A stretch of DNA of 6,253 nt, taken from contig DAOWNO010000134.1 of NCBI GenBank assembly GCA_030642525.1, positions 1 through 6,253 of the forward strand, in the 5' to 3' direction. Each line of letters opens with the position of its first letter. Position 1 is the first letter of the stretch. Source of the DNA: Candidatus Aegiribacteria sp. GTDB lineage: Bacteria > Fermentibacterota > Fermentibacteria > Fermentibacterales > JCC-6. The translations under genes and the position numbers were made by a program. Below, in pieces: positions 1 to 5,894 of this stretch. The notes under the pieces are model-generated. The model was given only the letters and a program-made list of their open reading frames with translations. It did no database searches and was not told where the DNA came from.

Positions 1-92
1 ATCCGATTGACGTTTTCATAATCGAAACGTTTCATCATTTTATCCCTCAGCTCATCCCGGTACATTTTCTCTAGTCTGGGAAGCGTTCTCAC
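1..92 (-). CDS. rplE: 50S ribosomal protein L5, N-terminal part (cut by window edge)
   Basis: Only the first 30 codons are visible, reading MRTLPRLEKMYRDELRDKMM and then KRFDYENVNR, with the GTG start taken as Met. The RLEKMYRDEL...KFDYENV pattern resembles the start of L5 (for example RLKEKYxxEIxPALMxKFxYxNV), the 50S protein that binds 5S rRNA and contacts the P-site tRNA. GTG at 90-92 is the likely start: GGGGGTGA lies three bases upstream, no in-frame ATG occurs earlier, and the length before the conserved part fits. Position after rplX is the standard spc order. The reading rests on a short stretch plus context. Confidence 0.88.
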   Translation of the reverse strand, partial: MRTLPRLEKMYRDELRDKMMKRFDYENVNR

Positions 93-103
93 AAGTCACC
101 CCC
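93..103 (-). promoter_or_regulatory. Ribosome binding site deciding the GTG start of rplE
   Basis: GGGGGTGA at 96-103 (minus strand) lies three bases before the GTG at 92 and overlaps the last base of the rplX stop codon. It is a strong match to the 16S rRNA tail and supports the GTG start. Confidence 0.75.
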
Positions 104-420
104 TAACCGGTGGAAATAGTCTCATTGCAGAGTTTACAGTTCCTCATGAGACGTCCCTCATCATCCCGGATACGTCTGATTCCCCCGGCTTTTCCACAAC
201 CGGGACAGATCACCCTGAGATTCGTTACGTGAATAGGCGCTTCCTTCTCAATAATTCCTCCCTGTTGATTACGGGAGGATGGTCTGGTGTGCCTCTTTAT
301 TAAATTCAATCCTTCAACAATCGCCCGGTTCTTTGCATGGAATACTTTAAGTACTTTTCCATTCTTACCGCGATCCGCGCCGGAGATAACAAGCACTTTG
401 TCACCTTTTTTGATGTGCAT
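103..420 (-). CDS. rplX: 50S ribosomal protein L24 (uL24), with four-cysteine ribbon
   Basis: L24 is an assembly initiator of the 50S subunit that binds near the 5' end of 23S rRNA. The 105-residue product has normal length. A KOW motif opens the protein (KKGDKVLVISGADRGKNGKV, 4-23), followed by VEGLNLIKRHTRPS (35-48) and EAPIHVTNLRVICPGCGK (60-77). The C-terminal part has Cys72-x2-Cys75 and Cys95-x2-Cys98, a potential zinc-binding ribbon that is present in many but not all bacterial L24 proteins; metal binding is inferred. The ATG overlaps the rplN stop by one base. The TAG stop lies at the edge of the rplE binding site. Confidence 0.97.
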   Translation of the reverse strand: MHIKKGDKVLVISGADRGKNGKVLKVFHAKNRAIVEGLNLIKRHTRPSSRNQQGGIIEKEAPIHVTNLRVICPGCGKAGGIRRIRDDEGRLMRNCKLCNETISTG

Positions 421-785
421 CAGATCACCTCCGGAGCAAGCGAGACTATTTTCATGAAGTGCTCTCGCAGTTCACGGCCCACAGGCCCGAAGATCCTCGT
501 ACCTACCGGCTGGTAAGCGTCATCGAGGATAACAGCGGCGTTGTCACCAAACCGGACAGATGTTCCATCTGGTCGATTCAGTTCTTTTTTTACTCGGACA
601 ATCACTGCTCTTCGAACTTCACTTGCCTTTACAGCGCCATCGGGAATAGCATCTTTCACAGTTACTACAATCACATCTCCAATTGTAGCATATCTGCGCC
701 TGCTTCCACCGAGAACTTTAATGCAAAGTACCGTTCGGGCGCCGGAATTATCCGCAACCTTCAGTCTGGATTCCTGCTGAATCAT
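420..785 (-). CDS. rplN: 50S ribosomal protein L14 (uL14)
   Basis: L14 lies at the subunit interface, forms intersubunit bridges and is the contact for the silencing factor RsfS. The 121-residue product is one short of the common 122 and is highly conserved: MIQQESRLKVADNSGAR (1-17), CIKVLGGSRRRYATIGDVIV (21-40), VRRAVIVRVKKELNRPDGT (57-75), RFGDNAAVILDD (78-89) and the C-terminal GTRIFGPVGRELREHFMKIV (95-114). AGGAGG lies eight bases before the ATG and runs into the rpsQ stop. The TGA stop shares one base with the rplX ATG. Confidence 0.98.
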   Translation of the reverse strand: MIQQESRLKVADNSGARTVLCIKVLGGSRRRYATIGDVIVVTVKDAIPDGAVKASEVRRAVIVRVKKELNRPDGTSVRFGDNAAVILDDAYQPVGTRIFGPVGRELREHFMKIVSLAPEVI

Positions 786-797
786 CGCTGCTTCCTC

Positions 798-1061
798 CTA
801 TCGTGCCCGTTCCACAATATCAAGAATACGCCAGCGTTTATTCTTCGAGATGGGTCGTGTTTCCGCTATGGTAACGGTGTCACCCTTATTACACTGGTTC
901 TCTTTATCGTGGACGAAATACTTTGTTGTGGTACGGCAGCGCTTCTTGTAGACCGGGTGTGCCTTGAGGGATACAACCTCAACAACCACAGTCTTATCCA
1001 TGGCGCTGGAAACCACGGTTCCTTTTAGAACTCTCCTGTTTTTTACCCTGGTTTCTGCCAT
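798..1061 (-). CDS. rpsQ: 30S ribosomal protein S17 (uS17)
   Basis: S17 is a primary 16S rRNA-binding protein with an OB fold in the 30S body. The 87-residue product has normal length. It shows RRVLKGTVVSSAMDKTVVVE (9-28), AHPVYKK (34-40), KYFVHDKEN (47-55), and the consensus GDTVTIAETRPISKNKRWRI (60-79). AAGGA lies eight bases upstream of the ATG, within the end of rpmC. Its TAG stop overlaps the AGGAGG binding site of rplN. Confidence 0.97.
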   Translation of the reverse strand: MAETRVKNRRVLKGTVVSSAMDKTVVVEVVSLKAHPVYKKRCRTTTKYFVHDKENQCNKGDTVTIAETRPISKNKRWRILDIVERAR

Positions 1062-1063
1062 CT

Positions 1064-1282
1064 CTACAGTCCTTCCCCGGTACCGCGTTCAAAACCCAGA
1101 TCAAGCTCTCTGATTACTGTGAGGGTTCTGGCCAGATCTTTCCGAGCTACCCGCATTTGAAGGGGATTATCCAGTTGCTGAGTTGTCCTCCGAAATCTCA
1201 GGTTGAACAGTTCCTGTCTCAGTTCCCGGACATGTTCTTCCAGTTCTTCCCGGCTCATCGATCGAAGCTCGTGAGTTTTCAT
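1064..1282 (-). CDS. rpmC: 50S ribosomal protein L29 (uL29)
   Basis: L29 is a small helical 50S protein next to L23 at the tunnel exit. The 72-residue product is slightly longer than the usual 60-68. It has the family pattern of two long helices: ELRSMSREELEEHVRELRQE (5-24) leading into LFNLRFRRTTQQLDNPLQMR (25-44), then RVARKDLARTLTVIRELDLG. The extra length is a short tail, FERGTGEGL. GGAGGAG lies six bases before the ATG, inside the end of rplP, whose TAG directly precedes the start. rpsQ begins two bases after the stop. Confidence 0.96.
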   Translation of the reverse strand: MKTHELRSMSREELEEHVRELRQELFNLRFRRTTQQLDNPLQMRVARKDLARTLTVIRELDLGFERGTGEGL

Positions 1283-1702
1283 CTACAGCTCCTCCCTGTC
1301 CCGGACTATGAACCTTGTTTTAATTGGTAATTTATGACCTGCAAGCCTCATAGCTGATTTTGCCAATTCCAGTGGCACTCCCTCCAGCTCAAACATCACT
1401 CTTCCAGGTTTTACAACAGCAACCCAATGATCTACCGCACCTTTCCCTTTTCCCATCCTGGTCTCGGCGGGAGTGGAAGTTACCGGCTTATCAGGATAAA
1501 CCCTTATCCAGACCTTTCCGCCTCGTTTCACATGTCTTGTGAGAGCAACTCGAGCTGACTCGATCTGAGCGCTTGTGATCCATCCGGGGGCGAGAGCCTG
1601 CAAACCGTATTCTCCAAATGATACTGTTCCGCCACCCTTGGTCTTACCTCTCATCCGTCCGCGGTGCCGCTTTCGATACTTTGTTCTCTTCGGCATCAAC
1701 AT
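1283..1702 (-). CDS. rplP: 50S ribosomal protein L16 (uL16)
   Basis: L16 is a late-assembly 50S protein that helps place tRNA in the A and P sites. The 139-residue product has normal length. It opens MLMPKRTKYRKRHRGRMRGK, has VSFGEYGLQAL (27-37), KVWIRVYPDKPVTSTPAETR (63-82) and MGKGKGAVDHWVAVVKPGRV (83-102), and ends LPIKTRFIVRDREEL. Arg82 before MGKGKG aligns with the arginine hydroxylated in E. coli L16. The ATG at 1702 is preferred over the one at 1696, since MLxPKRTK is the family start and CAGGTGA lies six bases upstream. That binding site contains the TGA ending the frame-restored S3 tail, which supports the idea that rpsC really reached this point. Its stop abuts the rpmC ATG. Confidence 0.98.
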   Translation of the reverse strand: MLMPKRTKYRKRHRGRMRGKTKGGGTVSFGEYGLQALAPGWITSAQIESARVALTRHVKRGGKVWIRVYPDKPVTSTPAETRMGKGKGAVDHWVAVVKPGRVMFELEGVPLELAKSAMRLAGHKLPIKTRFIVRDREEL

Positions 1703-1708
1703 CTGTAA

Positions 1709-2367
1709 TCACCTGCCAATCACTGACCCGGATATTGGAGGCTCATGGATTTCACCATGATAAATCCAGACCTTAACACCGATTATTCCGTAAGTCGTAC
1801 GGGCAATCTGGCGAAATCAATATCCGCTCTAAGTGTATGAAGAGGGACTCTGCCTTCGTGATAAGTATTCCTCCGCGACATTTCAGCACCACCGAGCCTC
1901 CCGGCGCAGGAAACCTTTATTCCTAAAGCTCCATCGGTCATAGCGTCTCTGATAGCCATCCTCATAGCTCTTCTGACAGATACTCTTCCCTCAAGCTGGC
2001 GAGCGATCTTATCAGCAACAAGAGTTGCGTCACATCTGTCTTTCCGGATCTCCTGAACTTTCGTCCTTACGGTTTTGTTACCTACAAGCACTTTCAACTC
2101 ATTGGTAATCCTGTCAATATTACTGCCTTTACTGCCAATTACCTGGCCTGGTCTTGCGGTCCAGATAACTACTTCTACTTCCTGTGGCTTCCGGAATATC
2201 TCTATTCTCGATACTCTGGCTTTTTCAAGTCTCGATCCAAGGTATCTTCGAATATCAGTATCCTCTTTCAGGTACTCCGCATACTTTTTTCCCCTGGCGA
2301 ACCAGGTAGAGTCCCAGCCGCGACTGATACCGAGACGAAGGCCGACAGGATTGGTTTTCTGACCCAT
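1709..2367 (-). CDS. rpsC: 30S ribosomal protein S3 (uS3), frame disrupted near its C-terminus
   Basis: S3 helps form the mRNA entry tunnel of the 30S subunit. The ATG at 2367 gives the typical MGQKTNPVGLRLGISRGWDS start, with GAGAGGAG just upstream; a longer frame back to 2412 merely overlaps rplV. The KH-domain motif VIGSKGSNID (77-86) and the C-terminal domain up to EGRVPLHTLRADIDFA (171-186) are conserved. The open frame then reads RLPVRLTE and stops at 1783, giving 194 residues. In the next frame, from 1801, the sequence reads RTTYGIIGVKVWIYHGE, the normal S3 tail, and stops with TGA at 1709-1711, six bases before rplP. The full product would be about 219-220 residues, normal for S3. The family usually has seven residues between DID and TTYG, so a four-base loss fits best; one missing base would also restore frame. 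Sequencing or assembly error, a real mutation, or recoding cannot be told apart here. Confidence 0.9.
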
Positions 2368-2379
2368 ACTACTCCTCTC
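2368..2379 (-). promoter_or_regulatory. Ribosome binding site deciding the rpsC start
   Basis: GAGAGGAG at 2372-2379 (minus strand) lies inside the last codons of rplV and four bases before the ATG at 2367. It supports that ATG over the upstream in-frame ATG at 2412, as does the conserved MGQK start of the S3 family. Confidence 0.75.
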
Positions 2380-2740
2380 GTCCCTGTCCGGCTGTCTCAT
2401 CATTGTTGACAACCGTGACTGTTATATGACTTGTCCTGTGACGGATTTTTGTTGCTCTTCCCCTGGCACGGGGTCTCCATCGCATGGTTGTGGGACCTTC
2501 GTTTACAATCACGTTGGTAACAACAAGTTCATCCACATCGAGTCTCTGTCCTTCTGACTTTTGAATGGCGTTAGCCACAGCGGAATCCAGTATCTTCTCT
2601 ATGATTCTGGAGGAGTTCCTCGGAACGGTCAATAAAATTGATAGCGCCTGGTTAACCGTTTTGCCACGAATGAGATCTGCAATATACCTTGCTTTCCGTG
2701 GTGGAACCTTGACGAATCTTGCTTTTGCAATTGCTTCCAT
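2369..2740 (-). CDS. rplV: 50S ribosomal protein L22 (uL22)
   Basis: L22 binds several domains of 23S rRNA and puts a long beta-hairpin into the exit tunnel. The 123-residue product shows the family's PRKARYIADLIRGK (14-27), the NSSRIIEKILDSAVANA segment (42-58) and the hairpin NEGPTTMRWRPRARGRATKI (80-99) followed by RTSHITVTV (102-110). The hairpin tip, where changes give macrolide resistance in E. coli, looks full length. It is longer than the usual 110 residues because of an acidic tail of about 13 residues (NNDETAGQGREE). GGAGG lies five bases ahead of the ATG. The TAG stop is one base from the rpsC start, and the rpsC binding site lies inside this gene's last codons. Confidence 0.97.
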   Translation of the reverse strand: MEAIAKARFVKVPPRKARYIADLIRGKTVNQALSILLTVPRNSSRIIEKILDSAVANAIQKSEGQRLDVDELVVTNVIVNEGPTTMRWRPRARGRATKIRHRTSHITVTVVNNDETAGQGREE

Positions 2741-2752
2741 ATCCGCCTCCGC

Positions 2753-3043
2753 CTATCCTCTGGACTTCGCCTGTTTTACTGATTTGGATTCGCGGTGCCC
2801 GCGGAATGTCCGCGTAGGAGCGAACTCGCCAAGTTTATGACCGACCATGTTTTCCACAACGTAGACAGGTATAAACTTCCGACCATTATGTACAGCAAAT
2901 GTATGTCCCACAAATTCAGGAGGGATAGTGGATCTGCGGGACCAGGTTCTGATTATCTTCTTCTCCCCCGAAGCTTCCATCTCACTGACTTTTCCAGCCA
3001 GTTTTTCTTGGATATAGGGACCCTTCTTCAATGAACGGGCCAT
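2753..3043 (-). CDS. rpsS: 30S ribosomal protein S19 (uS19)
   Basis: S19 lies in the 30S head with S13, near the A-site tRNA and an intersubunit bridge. The 96-residue product is close to the usual 90-95. It begins MARSLKKGPYI and continues with EKKIIRTWSRRSTIPPEFVG (27-46), HTFAVHNGRKFIPVYV (47-62) and MVGHKLGEFAPTRTFRGHR (66-84), all matching the family consensus. A short charged tail follows. AGGAGG lies nine bases before the ATG and runs across the end of rplB, whose TAG stop is three bases upstream. rplV follows after 12 bases. Confidence 0.98.
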   Translation of the reverse strand: MARSLKKGPYIQEKLAGKVSEMEASGEKKIIRTWSRRSTIPPEFVGHTFAVHNGRKFIPVYVVENMVGHKLGEFAPTRTFRGHRESKSVKQAKSRG

Positions 3044-3046
3044 AGC

Positions 3047-3886
3047 CTACTTCCTCCTTTTTCCAGTGGGTCTGCGTCTGATTACCAGACTGTCAGCTTC
3101 TTTTTTCTTTCTTGTTCTCAAACCCTTTGAAAGCTGTCCCCATGGTGAGCATGGATGCCTGCCTCCACTTGATTTACCCTCTCCTCCGCCCATTGGATGA
3201 TCAACAGGATTCATTGCGACTCCTCTGACATGGGGTCTGCGGCCCTTCCAGCGGCGGGCTCCTGCTTTTCCCGGTACAACCAGAAAATGTTCGGAATTAC
3301 CAACAGTTCCAATGGTTGCCATACAGTTAACAGGAACCATGCGGGTTTCTCTTGAAGGCATTTTCAGAGTAGCATATCTGCCCTCTCGAGCCATCAGCTG
3401 AATGGAAACTCCTGCTGATCGCGCCAGCTGACCACCTTTACCGGGTTTGAGCTCAACATTGTGAATTGTTGAACCGAGCGGAATTCGGGAGAGCGGGAGA
3501 TGATTCCCGTTCTCCGGCGGAGCATCCGGACCGGACAGAACAGTCTGCCCGACTATAAGCCCTTCCGGAGCGAGCATGTATCTCTTCTCTCCATCTGAAT
3601 AGACAACCAGTGCAATTCTTGCTGACCGGTTAGGATCATATTCCACTGATGCAATTCTTCCGGGAATACCGAACTTGTTTCTTTTGAAATCCATTCTCCT
3701 GTATTTTTTCTTGTGGCCGCCGCCTCTGTGTCTTGCGGTGACTTTTCCCCTGTTGTTCCTCCCGGCTTTACTCTTAAGAGGTTCCAGAAGAGTCTTCTCA
3801 CCATGATCGGTGGTGATTTCATCAAAACCAGGGGAAACCTTGAATCGTGTTCCAGGAGTGACCGGCTTCCATCTTTTCATGCTCAT
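3047..3886 (-). CDS. rplB: 50S ribosomal protein L2 (uL2)
   Basis: L2 is a core 23S rRNA-binding protein close to the peptidyl transferase centre, needed for subunit association. The 279-residue product aligns almost without gaps to E. coli L2 (273 residues). Visible landmarks are RNNRGKVTARHRGGGHKKKY (43-62), DFKRNK (66-71), EYDPNRSARIALV (82-94), KPGKGGQLARSAG (147-159) and MNPVDHPMGGGEG (225-237). His230 in DHP corresponds to the conserved His229 of E. coli numbering without the start Met. The following HGGG histidine is Met232 here, a variant I recall from some other phyla. The tail is strongly basic (RTRKKK, RRRPTGKRRK). The first of two nearby ATGs is preferred because AAGGGGTG lies six bases upstream of it. 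Confidence 0.98.
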   Translation of the reverse strand: MSMKRWKPVTPGTRFKVSPGFDEITTDHGEKTLLEPLKSKAGRNNRGKVTARHRGGGHKKKYRRMDFKRNKFGIPGRIASVEYDPNRSARIALVVYSDGEKRYMLAPEGLIVGQTVLSGPDAPPENGNHLPLSRIPLGSTIHNVELKPGKGGQLARSAGVSIQLMAREGRYATLKMPSRETRMVPVNCMATIGTVGNSEHFLVVPGKAGARRWKGRRPHVRGVAMNPVDHPMGGGEGKSSGGRHPCSPWGQLSKGLRTRKKKEADSLVIRRRPTGKRRK

Positions 3887-3889
3887 AGC

Positions 3890-4177
3890 TTACACCCCTT
3901 CAAAGAAGTCGATCGTATCGCCTTCAGCAAGGGTTACGATGGCCTTTTTCCATGAAGCTTTCCGACCAACATTTCTGCCCAGTCGTTTCATCTTGCCCTG
4001 CATCTTCATGGTGCGGGTTTTCATGACGTGGACATCAAACAATTCCTCGATCGCAGAAGCGATCTGCCTTTTTGTTGCCCGGGGAATCACTCGAAACGAG
4101 TACTGGTTGGAAATGTCCCTGATGACAGTACTTTTCTCGGTCACGATCGGTCTTATTATTATCTGCCTTGCATCCAT
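3890..4177 (-). CDS. rplW: 50S ribosomal protein L23 (uL23)
   Basis: L23 sits at the exit of the peptide tunnel and forms the docking site for trigger factor and the signal recognition particle. The 95-residue product has normal length and begins with the typical IIIRPIVTEKS segment (about 6-16). The middle holds RVIPRATKRQIASAIEELF (about 29-47), and the C-terminus KKAIVTLAEGDTIDFFEGV (77-95) is nearly the family consensus. The basic KMQGKMKRLGRNVGRK stretch between them is the rRNA-contacting loop. Its ATG shares one base with the rplD stop, and rplB starts three bases after its own TAA stop. The sequence shows nothing odd. Confidence 0.98.
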   Translation of the reverse strand: MDARQIIIRPIVTEKSTVIRDISNQYSFRVIPRATKRQIASAIEELFDVHVMKTRTMKMQGKMKRLGRNVGRKASWKKAIVTLAEGDTIDFFEGV

Positions 4178-4800
4178 TATATCAGCCTTTCCTTCAGCAG
4201 CTCAACTGCTTCTTCAGAAAGGAGAACAACTTCTGAATTGACCAGGTCATGAATTGAGACACTTCGCGCAGGTCTGGCGGCAAGTTTTTGAATATTCCGA
4301 GAAGCCCTGAATACACCTTCATCGTTGTCTCTGACCAGAATCACTGTACGCTTGCCTGAACATTCATGGTTATTAAGCATCTCCGCGAGTTCACGGGTTT
4401 TTCCGCTTGACTCCAGATCCCTTACTATTCTGAGATTGCCTTCAGACAGTCTCTCGCTCAGAATACCGGCAAGAGCTTTTTTTCTTACTTTCCGGTTCAA
4501 TCTGATCTTCCATTTTCTGGGTGATGGTCCGAATGTCACACCACCTCCGCGCCAGATAGGATTAGCTCTGGTGCCGGCCCGGGCATTTCCAGTACCTTTC
4601 TGCCGCCATACTTTATGACCTGAAGACTTAACATCACTTCTGCCCAGACAGGCAACCGTTCCCTGGCGGGAATTCAATGATTCCGCTCTTACAACTTCCC
4701 AGAGTATGTGAGTGGAAACATTCATTCCGAAAAGCTCATCAGGAAGATCGATCTTGTCGATCTCCTCGCCTTTCATGGTGTATACTCTTGCATCAGCCAT
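4177..4800 (-). CDS. rplD: 50S ribosomal protein L4 (uL4)
   Basis: L4 binds 23S rRNA and sends a loop into the peptide exit tunnel. In E. coli it also represses its own operon by acting on the S10 leader. The 207-residue product has the normal length. The tunnel-loop region is clear: SRQGT (about 44-48), VWRQKGTGNARAGT (64-77) and NPIWRGGGVTFGPSPR (80-95). Lys68 in RQKGTG aligns with E. coli Lys63, where substitution gives macrolide resistance, and it is unchanged here. A SSGHKVW stretch replaces the more common GGGRKPW type sequence just before it, a mild variation. GGAGGTGA lies nine bases before the ATG. The TAA stop overlaps the rplW ATG by one base, suggesting coupled translation. Confidence 0.98.
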   Translation of the reverse strand: MADARVYTMKGEEIDKIDLPDELFGMNVSTHILWEVVRAESLNSRQGTVACLGRSDVKSSGHKVWRQKGTGNARAGTRANPIWRGGGVTFGPSPRKWKIRLNRKVRKKALAGILSERLSEGNLRIVRDLESSGKTRELAEMLNNHECSGKRTVILVRDNDEGVFRASRNIQKLAARPARSVSIHDLVNSEVVLLSEEAVELLKERLI

Positions 4801-4802
4801 GG

Positions 4803-5435
4803 TTATCTGTCACCTCCCGAGCGTCTCTTTCGGATGAGCAGGTAACTGTTCTTGGATCCGGGGACCGCCCCTTTGATAATGAGCAGGTTGCGCTCTTCAT
4901 CAATCCGGACAACTTCCAGATTACGTACTGTTACTCTTGTACCGCCATCTCTCCCAGGCATCTTCTTGTTTTTCCAGACTCTTGATGGTGTGGCGCACTG
5001 CCCGATAGAACCCGGAACTCTCTGCGATTTGGTTCCATGTGAAGCATCTCCGGATGCGAACCCGTGACGTTTTACAACCCCCTGGAAGCCCTTTCCTTTT
5101 GTAATTCCCGTAACATCTACTTTTTCTCCTGGAAGAAACATGGAAACGGTGAGAAAATCACCGGTGCTAACGTCACCGTTTGGGACAGGAACTTCACAAA
5201 GTCTTGATACAGGGGGAGCATCGCTTTTGCCAAGATGGCCAAGAAGAGGTTTGTTCAGCCTTTTCTGTTTCTTTGACCTGTATCCAATCTGCAATGCCTC
5301 ATAGCCGTCGGTCTCCAGGGTCTTGACCTGGGTAACCGGATTCGGCTGAGCCTCAAGCACAGTGACAGGAACTGCTTTACCGTCATCTTCAAAAATGCGA
5401 GTCATCCCTATCTTACGAGCCATTATTCCGCTCAT
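4803..5435 (-). CDS. rplC: 50S ribosomal protein L3 (uL3)
   Basis: L3 is an early-assembly 50S protein whose long loop reaches towards the peptidyl transferase centre. The 210-residue product has the family's usual length. It opens MSGIMARKIGMTRIFEDDGK, and later shows VDVTGITKGKGFQGVVKRHGF (about 107-126, given here as a motif region), SHGTKSQRVPGSIGQ (132-146) and KKMPGRDGG (157-165). Gln146 in GSIGQ aligns with the glutamine methylated by PrmB in E. coli, so that site is kept. The first ATG is chosen because it fits the family length before KIGMT and has GGGAAGTGA a few bases upstream; Met5 is a less likely start. The gene lies after the long structured spacer and two bases before rplD. 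Confidence 0.98.
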   Translation of the reverse strand: MSGIMARKIGMTRIFEDDGKAVPVTVLEAQPNPVTQVKTLETDGYEALQIGYRSKKQKRLNKPLLGHLGKSDAPPVSRLCEVPVPNGDVSTGDFLTVSMFLPGEKVDVTGITKGKGFQGVVKRHGFASGDASHGTKSQRVPGSIGQCATPSRVWKNKKMPGRDGGTRVTVRNLEVVRIDEERNLLIIKGAVPGSKNSYLLIRKRRSGGDR

Positions 5436-5582
5436 AAATCACTTCCCATCGCTGAAGTCCCCTTGAAAGGCGGAGGGACAAGCGTTTCTGTCAAATCCGC
5501 TCACCAGACAACCGCCATTGTCCGGTGCTGCGGCAGATCTCTTAATCCGGAAAACCGGATCAGTTAGAATAAGAACTGGTTT
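5436..5582 (-). promoter_or_regulatory. Structured spacer between rpsJ and rplC, candidate RNA leader
   Basis: This gap of about 147 bases is the only sizeable noncoding stretch in an operon whose other gaps are 20 bases or fewer. Read on the minus strand it can form three successive hairpins. The first is 8 bp with a UUUU loop (5543-5562). The second is a 10-bp stem with a six-base loop, extended by four more pairs beyond a small internal loop (5497-5533). The third is an interrupted 9-bp stem (5450-5484). The rplC ribosome binding site GGGAAGTGA (5439-5447) follows the third hairpin after two bases. Hairpins and spacing are seen directly; a regulatory role is inference. Autoregulatory leaders are well known for ribosomal protein operons (for example L4 on the E. 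coli S10 leader), but that leader lies upstream of rpsJ. I found no convincing promoter or U-tract terminator here. Confidence 0.5.
5497..5533 (-). other. Strong hairpin in the rpsJ-rplC spacer
   Basis: On the minus strand CACCGGACAA pairs with TTGTCTGGTG over ten base pairs (one G-U) around the loop TGGCGG. Outside an AG/A internal loop, CCGC pairs with GCGG for four more. It is the most stable-looking structure in the spacer. No U-tract follows, so it does not look like an intrinsic terminator. Confidence 0.6.
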
Positions 5583-5894
5583 TTATACTTCGTTCATTTC
5601 TACATCCACACCTGCGGGCACATCCTGTGAGCGAAGCGCAGCTGCGGTTTCTTCATTAGGATCCTTTATTTCTATCAACCGCGAGTGGATCCTCATCTCG
5701 AATTGCTCACGTGATTTCTTGTTCACATGAGGGCTTCTAAGAACCGTAATTACCGACCTCTTGGTAGGGAGGGGAATCGGTCCCGAAACAGTGGCTCCTG
5801 TTTTCACAACTCCCCGAACTATTGCTGCCGCCGAGCGGTCAAGAAGCCTGTGATCATATGCTCTGAGCTTGATCCTCAACCGGTTAGCCTTCAA
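5583..5894 (-). CDS. rpsJ: 30S ribosomal protein S10 (uS10, NusE), TTG start
   Basis: S10 is a protein of the 30S head and, as NusE, also takes part in transcription antitermination with NusB and NusG. The 103-residue product has the usual length and signatures: RLRIKLRAYDHRLLD near the N-terminus, GPIPLPTK at about 38-45, and RSPHVNKKSREQFE at about 53-66. The start is TTG. An AGGAG motif lies seven bases upstream, and the length before the RLRI segment equals that of typical S10 proteins. An ATG five bases upstream (5897-5899) is out of frame, reaches TGA after two codons and is too close to the binding site. The C-terminus, VDVEMNEV, is a normal S10 ending. The gene follows fusA by 20 bases and is separated from rplC by an unusually long gap. 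Confidence 0.97.
   Translation of the reverse strand: MKANRLRIKLRAYDHRLLDRSAAAIVRGVVKTGATVSGPIPLPTKRSVITVLRSPHVNKKSREQFEMRIHSRLIEIKDPNEETAAALRSQDVPAGVDVEMNEV

Noticed and set aside
459..1028. Plus-strand open frame of 189 codons
   Set aside because: It lies wholly antisense to rplN and rpsQ, has no recognisable domain or binding site, and its composition mirrors the real genes.
1783..1820. Classic slippery heptamer for programmed -1 frameshifting in rpsC
   Set aside because: The bases at the junction (AGATTGCCCGTACG) contain no X XXY YYZ pattern, so ordinary programmed slippage is unlikely.
2368..2412. Upstream in-frame ATG giving S3 a 15-residue extension
   Set aside because: It overlaps the conserved-frame end of rplV, and the family start MGQK with its own binding site lies at 2367.
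3553..3825. Minus-strand open frame of 90 codons inside rplB
   Set aside because: It is an alternative-frame shadow of L2, with no binding site and no family resemblance.
3810..4241. Plus-strand open frame of 143 codons with hydrophobic stretches
   Set aside because: It is antisense to rplB, rplW and rplD, which are all clear and intact; the hydrophobic look comes from complementing basic and acidic codons.
5466..5494. TTGACA at 5489-5494 as a promoter for rplC
   Set aside because: The -35 match is perfect, but the sequence 17 bases on (GCCTTT) is not a -10 box and neighbouring spacings are no better.
5497..5533. Intrinsic terminator after rpsJ
   Set aside because: The stem is strong but no run of U follows on the transcribed strand.
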